Of a DNA stretch of 60,835 nucleotides, positions 53,972 to 60,835 are shown one piece after another. The stretch is from JADHUC01 sp964617665 (lineage in GTDB: Bacteria; Planctomycetota; Planctomycetia; Pirellulales; Pirellulaceae), in assembly GCA_964617665.1 (NCBI GenBank), contig CAZUAH010000018.1, positions 1-60,835 on the forward strand, given 5' to 3'. Each line of letters starts with the position of its first letter. Position 1 is the first letter of the stretch. Position numbers and translations under genes: made by a program. The notes under the pieces are model-generated. The model had not been told where the DNA came from. It saw only the letters and a list, made by a program, of their open reading frames with translations, and did not search any database.

Positions 53972-56098
53972 ATGCCACGAGGCGAGCCACCGATCCGCGT
54001 GAAGGCTGCTGGCCCTGTACCGATGTTTCTGAGAACCGTGGCGGTTCTCTTTTCGGCGGGGCTTGGATTGACGCTACCGATGGCAAGTGGTGAGGAACCC
54101 CTTTCTCTTCTGGTCGAAGTCGAGGGGTTCGCGGAACGTGGCGACTGGGTCGTGGACCAGCAATTCATCGACGTCATGGGATCGTCGTATCTCTTGGCTC
54201 ACGGCTTAGGCAAACCGTGCACAAACGCTAAGACAACTGTCAAGTTTCCCGCGGACGGTAACTATCGGGTCTGGGTGCGAACGAAGGACTGGGTGGCCGA
54301 ACCCGAATGGGCACCCGGACAGTTCCGCGTGTTGATCGATGGAAAGCCGTTGGACGAGACGTTCGGCACCAAAGGCGACGGCAAATGGATCTGGCAAGAC
54401 GGCGGCACGGTCGAGATTAGTGGAAGACAGGCGAGCGTCGAGTTGGAGGATCTTACCGGATTCGAAGCGCGCTGCGACGCGGTCTTCTTCACGATGGATC
54501 CGAACGCGAAGCCGCCGCAACAAGCTGGCAATGCAATGACATGTTGGCGCGAAGATCTGCTGGGGCTCGAGCAGCCGCCAGAGTCCGCCGGCAAGTTCGA
54601 GGTGGTCGTTGTGGGCGGTGGCCTTGCCGGTTGTTCGGCTGCGATCACGGCCTCCCGTCAAGGCTGCAAAGTGGCCCTGGTGCAAAACCGGCCCGTCTTC
54701 GGCGGCAACAACAGCTCGGAGATCGGCGTGCACACCGGGCAATGGGGAATTGCCGGGAGACTGATCATGCCCGAGATCGCTGGCAACTATGGACATGATG
54801 TGAAGAACCCGAAGTTCTGGCTCGCTGTCAAAGAAGCAGAGAATCGGCGTCAGGCGGTTGTTGATGCGGAAGATAACATCACCCAATTCCGTGGCTGGCA
54901 CGTCTTCCGCGCTCAAAAGGATGGCGATCGTATCAAGAGCGTGGACGCGCTGAACATTTACTCCAACGAACAATTGCGATTCGAAGCTCCGATCTTCATC
55001 GACTGCACGGGCGATGGATGGGTCGGGTATTATGCCGGTGCCGATTTCCGTTATGGTCAAGAGAGCCGTGATCAACACAACGAATCGTTGGCGCCTGTGG
55101 AGGCGAGCGAGATGACTCTTGGCAGTTCGCTGCTGTGGTATGCGATGCCGAACGACAAGCCGGTCGATTTCCCGGATGTTCCCTGGGCGACCGCGATCTC
55201 GAAAGGACACAACGCGAGACATGGCGGATGGAGATTCGAATATGGTCATTTCCGCGATACGATTTGGGAGGCCGAAGAGATTCGCGATTACATGATTCGA
55301 GCCGCCTTGGGTTCCTTCGTTACCGAAAGAAAGAGGGATCCCACTACGAATCTCGCACTTCGTCGAATGAACTACATCATCGGGAAACGCGAGTCACGAC
55401 GACTGATGGGCGACTACATCATGACCCAGGCGGACTGTTGGGACGATACGGTGAAGCACGACAAGGTGGCCCAGGGTGGAAACCCCTTCGATCTGCACGT
55501 GCCGACCAAGGAACACGATTTCGTCGTCGAGATCAATCATCAGGTATCACTCAGCGATCGTCGACTCTACGACATCCCGCTGCGCTGTCTCTACTCGCGG
55601 AACGTGACCAACCTGATGATGGCCGGTCGATGCATCAGTGCGACGCGCATCGCGCATTCGTCCATGCGAATTCAAAACACCGGCGGCCAGAACGGCGTGG
55701 CGGTTGGGGCGGCCGCCTACCTTTGCGTGAAGTATGGCGTGACACCTCGCGAAGTGGGCAAGAAATACTTGAAGGCGCTCCAGGGCATCGTATTCGCCGA
55801 AGGCGTGAATACCGAACCGGCCAAGAATCTGCAGCAGCTCGAAGCCGAGAAGAGAAGGAAGCTTGGAGTCCCGGCCGGCGGCAAACGCCTTCGATTCCCA
55901 ACCGAAGCTGACACCGACGGTGACGGACTCATTTCGCCCACCGAGTGGAACAAGGGGAGACCGAGCTGGGAGTGGCTGTTCCCAGTGATCGATACCAACA
56001 AGAACGGGCAGATCGACACCAAGGAGTATGATGCCTTCCAAGAATACAAGGTGCAGAATCCCGATTGGAGGACGAAGCGGCCGCATGTAGATGAGTAA
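53972..56098 (+). CDS. Exported FAD-dependent oxidoreductase with EF-hands
   Basis: A 708-residue protein from the ATG at 53972, seven bases behind AAGGAG. A signal (LRTVAVLFSAGLGLTLPMASG) is followed by a beta-rich carbohydrate-binding-like part (SLLVEVEGFAERGDWVVD, YRVWVRTKDWVAEPEWAPG). FEVVVVGGGLAGCSAAITAS near residue 214 is the FAD-binding site, and IFIDCTGDGWVGYYAGADF and LMMAGRCISATRIAHSSMR are further family marks of FAD_oxidored proteins. Two EF-hand loops, DTDGDGLISPTEW and DTNKNGQIDTKEY, end the protein (near residues 646 and 673). The combination suggests a surface-located oxidase regulated or stabilised by calcium; that is inference. Confidence 0.8.
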   Translation: MPRGEPPIRVKAAGPVPMFLRTVAVLFSAGLGLTLPMASGEEPLSLLVEVEGFAERGDWVVDQQFIDVMGSSYLLAHGLGKPCTNAKTTVKFPADGNYRVWVRTKDWVAEPEWAPGQFRVLIDGKPLDETFGTKGDGKWIWQDGGTVEISGRQASVELEDLTGFEARCDAVFFTMDPNAKPPQQAGNAMTCWREDLLGLEQPPESAGKFEVVVVGGGLAGCSAAITASRQGCKVALVQNRPVFGGNNSSEIGVHTGQWGIAGRLIMPEIAGNYGHDVKNPKFWLAVKEAENRRQAVVDAEDNITQFRGWHVFRAQKDGDRIKSVDALNIYSNEQLRFEAPIFIDCTGDGWVGYYAGADFRYGQESRDQHNESLAPVEASEMTLGSSLLWYAMPNDKPVDFPDVPWATAISKGHNARHGGWRFEYGHFRDTIWEAEEIRDYMIRAALGSFVTERKRDPTTNLALRRMNYIIGKRESRRLMGDYIMTQADCWDDTVKHDKVAQGGNPFDLHVPTKEHDFVVEINHQVSLSDRRLYDIPLRCLYSRNVTNLMMAGRCISATRIAHSSMRIQNTGGQNGVAVGAAAYLCVKYGVTPREVGKKYLKALQGIVFAEGVNTEPAKNLQQLEAEKRRKLGVPAGGKRLRFPTEADTDGDGLISPTEWNKGRPSWEWLFPVIDTNKNGQIDTKEYDAFQEYKVQNPDWRTKRPHVDE

Positions 56099-56202
56099 TC
56101 CGCAAATGGTGTATCCATCATTGTCGGCATGGGCTGAACGTTGCGGATCTAGGGCATAGCCCGTCGGTGTATCGCGCCCATAGGAGAAGGAGATGGACAA
56201 TC

Positions 56203-59200
56203 ATGTCAGCAGACACTGACCATTGGACCGAACTCACTGAATTCGAACATTGCGAACCGAGTCCCCTGGTATTTCGTGCAATGGTGGCTCTGCTCGACAC
56301 CTGGCCGGGTGCCGATCAGGCGGCGGCCATCGAGTATGCCGATAGACTACTGAACGAATGGCCGGATGCAGTTCGCATCGCACCGTGGTCGTGGTGCAAA
56401 GCGGCCTCGAAAGGTACGGTGCAGCCGAGCTGGCAGTTGGTCCGCGCACTGCAACTGACAACCAACCATCTGAGCAAAGGTACGGTCAGTCTGGCTCGAT
56501 TAGCGCACCACGCGAAGCTCGATCATATCACCGAGTTGGAAATTCCCCTGTATTCAGACTTCCAGGAAATCTCGTTCCTCTACCATCGTCCTGAGACATT
56601 CCCGGCACTCAAACGACTGCGAGCTGCAGACAAGTTTCGCGACGGCGATGTACGCGCGCTGGCCGATTCGCCGATCTGGCGAACGTTGGAGAGGTTCGAG
56701 AGCGATGCCCTGACAGATTCTCTGGTGCACCGCCAAGATGCCAGTCGGATCGTGCCAGAATTCGATCGACCAAGCCGCATTCAACACTTGACCTTGCGGG
56801 CCCCCGACCTTATTGCAGTGTGGGATGCAGACAATTTGCCGAACCTACGGTCAGCGTCGATTTTCATCCGTTCGATCGATGAAGCCTTGGCCCTGGCCGC
56901 ACGTGACGAACTTTCGCGGCTTACATCGTTGTCGATCGCTTTCCGCTGCGGATTCAGTGGCAGTTCACCGTTCGAGCCTTTCCTGGGTAACATCATCGAA
57001 CCGGACGAAGCGGCAGCGGACGCTTTCTTCAGTAACGCCAGGCTCAACCAACTGGATAGACTGGCGATCGTCGGCTACTCGATGGGTTACTGGGGACGAG
57101 AAGGCATGGGGCGACTTGGGCTCGATGCTTTGATCGCCTCGGGTCTGCTCCAGCGTCTGAAGCACCTGCGGTTGCAACTGCTGCCATTAGGCGACAAGGG
57201 CGTTGCTGCCCTCGCGCCGGCGTTGGGCAAGCAATTGGAGACTCTCGAACTTCCGGACGTCTACTGCAAGGGAGTTGGTGCCGCGGCCTTGATTGATTCC
57301 CCTTGCATGTCTTCGTTGCGGCGCCTTGATCTATCTGCCAATCGGATTGATGCGGAGCACGTTGTCCAGATGGCAGACGTCCACATGCCGCACTTGCATA
57401 ATCTTGATCTGAGCGGGCCGGGGGTCAATCCCTATTATATGCATGTCGGTCAACAACCCGTTCTGGACGCGGGAGCAGAAGCGTGGGCCAATAGTGCGAA
57501 TGCTGAACGACTTCGCCGTCTAAACCTGCGGAACTGCTTTTTGACTGACGAAGCGTTGACAGCCATTTTTCAGTCTTCACAGTTGCGGACGCTGACGGAG
57601 TTGGACCTGTCACACAATTCGTTCACGGCCGGGGGAATCTCGCAAGCTGTCGTCGGATCGCCGTTATGGCGGACCCTCAAGGAACTCGGGCTCAATGACT
57701 GTAGCCTCGACAACGCAGCCATCGAAGCGTTATCACAAGTGAGTCATGCACCGGCGCTGCGTCTGCTTGAATTGGGCTACAACAGTATTGGTCCGAAAGG
57801 CGCAGCGGCTCTTGCGAACTGGTCCGTGTTGGACCGTGTCTGGCACCTTGATTTGCACGACAACGTCATCGGGGACAAGGGCTTGACCGCACTCGCCGAG
57901 TCACCCCACCTCGGCCGCCTACTTGAACTCGATTTCGAGCAGGACTGTTGGAACAGCCGGACATTCACCTTCAACGAAAACGCTGCAACGGCACTCGCCA
58001 ATTCGAGATCGCTACCACGCCTCGATAGTATGTTTAGCGGCTGCGTGGACGAGTATCACGGGACCGCGTATTCGCCCGGCTTCACCAAAGACGGACTCGA
58101 TGCAGTGCGAAGGTCTGAATGGATGCGCCCGGCCTTCAAAGCAGCTTGCAGCGATTTCTCCGGAATCGATGAATACTTCGAGAGCGGAGAATTCAACGAA
58201 GAGGCCGAACTCGACGATCACGACTTCCGGGGGCACCCATTCACACTGATTGACAGAGAAGCAGAGGCGACAGAGCACCGAATGCGGCAAGTCCGCTTGC
58301 CCGAGGAAGCCAGACAAGCGTTCGATGATCAAGAGCCACCAAACATCAGTCCGTATGCTCCGGAGACCGACGCCGACGATACGGACATCATCGAAGGCAT
58401 CGAATTCCTTGACGCTACACCGACGATTGATCACTACCTCAAACTTGATTTGTCGTTGGAAGACGGGCAGCGGCCCTTGCCCGATCAAGTGGGCAAGTTC
58501 CTTTCGGACACATTGGGAAGCGTTCTCAAGGCGTGCTCATTGGGCCATTTTGATTCGACGAGTGCAAGCTCGCGCGAAGACGAAAACGGCCGTATGATTC
58601 CAACCGATGTTGGCTTTTCGGTCGGAATCAAAGGAGACCCGCATCCTGCGGTTCAACTGGTTCGCGAGGCCCTGTGGTGGGGCGGCGCGCCCGAGGATAC
58701 AGACCTCGTCCCATCGGCCCAGACAGAAGAGACCGCCAACGACGAATTCTCATTGGCCCTGACGGAAGAGCCCGCCAGAGCCGAAAGCCGTTTCCTGCAA
58801 CTCGTTACGCTGAAGATCGCTCGCTGGGAGTTCTCTGGTGAGCCTAGTCATCGGATTGACCGAGTCCCATTTTCCACAGAGCAGCGGGAAGGCATCCAGA
58901 GAATTCTCACCGAAGTCAGTGCCGCCAGTACCAATGAAGGCTGGGTAGAAGTCACCACGCAGGATGGCGGACGCGTGGCGATTTACGTCAAGTATCTAGA
59001 CGAATCGGACGACTTCGAAGCCCTCAACCTCCTTGTCGAAGTGTTGACGCCAGAGATCAGTGGCTTGGTCCATAAGCTCATTGATGAGTGTGCATTCATG
59101 TTGTTGCCGATGGCCTTCGCCGCGAATGATGAGGTCGCTGGGACAATCGATTGTGACTGGCCGAGGGTCGAGATCGTCGAGTCTGCAGAGAGGCTGCATG

Positions 59201-59256
59201 GCCTGCTTGCCCGAGGCCCCTATCACTGGTGGCGGCATGCCGAGGAACATCCGTAG
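56203..59256 (+). CDS. Giant leucine-rich-repeat protein, cytoplasmic
   Basis: A 1017-residue protein without a signal peptide, from the ATG at 56203, ten bases behind AAGGAG. The N-terminal region (VALLDTWPGADQAAAIEYA) resembles the companion domains found with LRR arrays in planctomycetes (TIGR02996-like). From about residue 115 LRR units appear (DHITELEIPLYSDF, LRRLDLSANRIDAEHVVQMA, LRRLNLRNCFLTDEALTAIF, LTELDLSHNSFTAGGIS, LRLLELGYNSIGPKGAAALA, VWHLDLHDNVIGDKGLTALA). The C-terminal ~330 residues are acidic, of unknown fold. Such proteins probably mediate protein interactions; a specific partner is not visible. Confidence 0.75.
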   Translation: MSADTDHWTELTEFEHCEPSPLVFRAMVALLDTWPGADQAAAIEYADRLLNEWPDAVRIAPWSWCKAASKGTVQPSWQLVRALQLTTNHLSKGTVSLARLAHHAKLDHITELEIPLYSDFQEISFLYHRPETFPALKRLRAADKFRDGDVRALADSPIWRTLERFESDALTDSLVHRQDASRIVPEFDRPSRIQHLTLRAPDLIAVWDADNLPNLRSASIFIRSIDEALALAARDELSRLTSLSIAFRCGFSGSSPFEPFLGNIIEPDEAAADAFFSNARLNQLDRLAIVGYSMGYWGREGMGRLGLDALIASGLLQRLKHLRLQLLPLGDKGVAALAPALGKQLETLELPDVYCKGVGAAALIDSPCMSSLRRLDLSANRIDAEHVVQMADVHMPHLHNLDLSGPGVNPYYMHVGQQPVLDAGAEAWANSANAERLRRLNLRNCFLTDEALTAIFQSSQLRTLTELDLSHNSFTAGGISQAVVGSPLWRTLKELGLNDCSLDNAAIEALSQVSHAPALRLLELGYNSIGPKGAAALANWSVLDRVWHLDLHDNVIGDKGLTALAESPHLGRLLELDFEQDCWNSRTFTFNENAATALANSRSLPRLDSMFSGCVDEYHGTAYSPGFTKDGLDAVRRSEWMRPAFKAACSDFSGIDEYFESGEFNEEAELDDHDFRGHPFTLIDREAEATEHRMRQVRLPEEARQAFDDQEPPNISPYAPETDADDTDIIEGIEFLDATPTIDHYLKLDLSLEDGQRPLPDQVGKFLSDTLGSVLKACSLGHFDSTSASSREDENGRMIPTDVGFSVGIKGDPHPAVQLVREALWWGGAPEDTDLVPSAQTEETANDEFSLALTEEPARAESRFLQLVTLKIARWEFSGEPSHRIDRVPFSTEQREGIQRILTEVSAASTNEGWVEVTTQDGGRVAIYVKYLDESDDFEALNLLVEVLTPEISGLVHKLIDECAFMLLPMAFAANDEVAGTIDCDWPRVEIVESAERLHGLLARGPYHWWRHAEEHP

Positions 59257-59391
59257 ACCATGAGACGAGCGATGCAGTGATGCCGGATAGAATATGGTGT
59301 CTGGAACCGTTTTTCTTCGCAGCGATCCAGAAAGGAACTGCGGCTGGAAGCACCAGCCACCGCCGACAATCCCTCGGAGGAGAACACAATT

Positions 59392-60835
59392 ATGACTAGA
59401 CTGTCTGTATCCATCGTTGTCTGCACGGGACTCTTCTTATCATCAGCACCGACCGGAAAGGCAGCCGATAGTGCTGAAGACATCCTCGATGCCGCGGCCG
59501 TCCCGGGCGGACTCGTCGTGCATGTGGGTTGCGGCGACGGCGAGTTTACGGCATCGTTGGCGACGGGCGAGAACGTTGTCGTGCAGGGGCTCGACAGCTC
59601 GGCGACCGCCGTCGATGCGGCCCGGAGGCGTATCCAATCGAAGGGACTCTACGGACGCGTCTCTGTGCGAAAGTGGCAGGGCGATTCGCTGCCGTACAAC
59701 GACAACCTGGTGAATCTTCTCGTGATGCAGGATGCGGGATGCGAGATACGGGATGAAGAAATCACGCGAGTCTTGGCCCCCGGCGGCGTCGCGCTGGAAC
59801 TCGATCCTGAAACCCGAAACCTGAAACCTGAAACCCTTCTTCGCAAGCCGCGGTCGGCGGAGTTGGACGACTGGACGCACTCGCTCTACGACGCCAGCGG
59901 CAATGCCGTTTCGCGCGACCGGGCCGTGGCGCCGTCGAAGCACCTGCAGTGGTTCACCGGGCCGCGGTTCGGCCGTCAGCACGAGCATATGAGCAGCTTC
60001 AGCGCGATGGTCTCCGAGGCCGGGCGGATCTTCTACATCGTCGACGAAGGCTCGCCTGTGTCGATCATGCTACCTTCCGATTGGAGGCTGATCGCCAAGG
60101 ACGCTTACAACGGTAGCCTGCTGTGGAAGCGTCCCATCGCCCGGTGGCAAAGTCGCTACTGGCCCATGAAAAACGGCCCGGTCGTGTTGCCGCGTCGCTT
60201 GGTGGCCACCGGCGGCGAGGTCTTCGTCACTCTGGGAATCGACGCCCCGATCAGCGCGCTAAAGGCGTCCAGCGGCGAGACGCTGCGAACGTTTGACCAG
60301 ACGCGAGGCACCTTCGAGTTCGTCGTATCTGACGGAGTCATCTTTGCTGTGGTGAATCGAGACGGGCGACTGATGAACTACCGGCGCGATATCGAAGACA
60401 TGGTCAAGCAGCGCAATACGATCTTCGACCAGTCATTCCCCAATGACGTACGCGACGTTGTAGCCGTGGATGCAAAGACGGGCAAAACGCTCTGGAAGAT
60501 CGAGTCGCAAACCGCGCAGTCGAGCCTCTCGGCCGATGGGCGGCACGTGGCGTTTCACGACAACGAAGGCGTCGTTTGTCTGGATCGGACCACGGGACGC
60601 CAGCGGTGGAAGACGCTTGTCGAGCAGTCTCCAAAGTATCAGTTCGGCCGCGGGGCCACGCTCGTCCTAGCCGGCAACGTTATCGTGTTCTCCGGCATGG
60701 CCAAGAACGTCACCGCGTTGGCGGCCGATTCGGGTGAGATCCTCTGGACGGCTCCGCACACCACGACCGGGCATCACTCGCCCTACGACGTGTTCGTGAT
60801 CGACGGCCAAGTCTGGTTTGGCCAGACAGCGTCGG
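59392..60835 (+). CDS. Exported methyltransferase-like/PQQ fusion, 3' end outside window
   Basis: The frame runs from the ATG at 59392, behind GGAGGAG, to the window edge without a stop, so the gene is incomplete here (about 481 codons seen). A signal peptide (SIVVCTGLFLSSAPTGKA) precedes a Rossmann part with GLVVHVGCGDGEFTASLATG, a better SAM-binding loop than its homologue at 48788 has. DDWTHSLYDASGNAVSRDRA opens the propeller. It shares the layout of the 48788 gene, and 7-bp repeats occupy the same loops (59723-59757 and 59806-59833). Confidence 0.8.
   Translation, partial: MTRLSVSIVVCTGLFLSSAPTGKAADSAEDILDAAAVPGGLVVHVGCGDGEFTASLATGENVVVQGLDSSATAVDAARRRIQSKGLYGRVSVRKWQGDSLPYNDNLVNLLVMQDAGCEIRDEEITRVLAPGGVALELDPETRNLKPETLLRKPRSAELDDWTHSLYDASGNAVSRDRAVAPSKHLQWFTGPRFGRQHEHMSSFSAMVSEAGRIFYIVDEGSPVSIMLPSDWRLIAKDAYNGSLLWKRPIARWQSRYWPMKNGPVVLPRRLVATGGEVFVTLGIDAPISALKASSGETLRTFDQTRGTFEFVVSDGVIFAVVNRDGRLMNYRRDIEDMVKQRNTIFDQSFPNDVRDVVAVDAKTGKTLWKIESQTAQSSLSADGRHVAFHDNEGVVCLDRTTGRQRWKTLVEQSPKYQFGRGATLVLAGNVIVFSGMAKNVTALAADSGEILWTAPHTTTGHHSPYDVFVIDGQVWFGQTAS
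59723..59757. repeat. In-frame heptanucleotide repeat, five units, second paralogue
   Basis: Units TGATGCA, GGATGCG, GGATGCG, AGATACG and GGATGAA lie at the position corresponding to 49104-49138 in the homologous gene and encode MQDAGCEIRDEE. Confidence 0.9.
59806..59833. repeat. In-frame heptanucleotide repeat, four units
   Basis: Units CCTGAAA, CCCGAAA, CCTGAAA and CCTGAAA encode part of PETRNLKPETL at the loop corresponding to 49224-49265 in the homologue, but with an unrelated unit sequence. Confidence 0.9.

Overview
The window looks like part of a planctomycete chromosome, probably from the Pirellulales or a close relative. The evidence is gene content: many exported proteins with Sec or Tat signals, PQQ-type beta-propellers, TIGR03067 domains, an HzsA-like dihaem protein, Tat-exported aldo/keto reductases and sugar-isomerase-fold proteins, parallel beta-helix and esterase proteins, and a giant leucine-rich-repeat protein. 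No rRNA, tRNA, CRISPR array or complete insertion sequence was recognised. Family names come from reading the translations and were not confirmed by a database search.

Layout. 1-6925 (minus): a membrane protein bracketed by two copies of the 3' end of a glycosidase-like gene, then that gene and an HzsA-like dihaem gene. 7228-14601 (plus): membrane protein, exported amidohydrolase, Tat-exported FucI/AraI-like protein, PQQ propeller, TIGR03067 protein and a protein with a short shared C-terminal domain ending in FEYG. 14709-19330: TIGR03067-TolB protein, Tat aldo/keto reductase, and a second TIGR03067/FEYG pair. 19691-27852: PQQ propeller coupled to an aldo/keto reductase, glycosidase-like protein, double alpha/beta hydrolase, beta-sandwich protein and ceramidase-like protein. 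27998-34674: a tightly overlapping cytoplasmic catabolic operon (two ATC-hydrolase-like paralogues, 3-hydroxyacyl-CoA dehydrogenase-like protein, M19 dipeptidase, HEAT-SSS symporter fusion, amidohydrolase). 34893-46162 (minus): solitary DNA methyltransferase, DoxX-TIM-barrel fusion, alpha/beta hydrolase with beta-helix protein, and a B12-type radical SAM gene overlapping a large esterase. 46224-60835 (plus): glycosidase-like protein, Tat xylose-isomerase-like protein, two paralogous exported methyltransferase-like/PQQ fusions (the second cut by the window edge), a five-bladed propeller, an FAD oxidoreductase with EF-hands, and an LRR protein.

Functional theme. The cell seems equipped to take apart complex carbohydrates or similar polymers outside the cytoplasm (glycosidase-like, esterase, beta-helix, propeller and exported oxidoreductase genes). 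The 27998-34674 operon imports and breaks down a small amide- or ring-containing acid. Substrates cannot be read from the sequence.

The most unusual signal is the repeats. Several families of palindromic elements and 7-bp tandem repeats lie not only between genes but inside reading frames that stay open: in the C-terminus of the HzsA-like gene, between start codon and signal peptide of two unrelated genes, and at equivalent positions of two paralogous PQQ fusions. This resembles the protein-coding palindromic elements of Rickettsia and the heptanucleotide STRR repeats of cyanobacteria, and it is my main candidate for an under-described system here.
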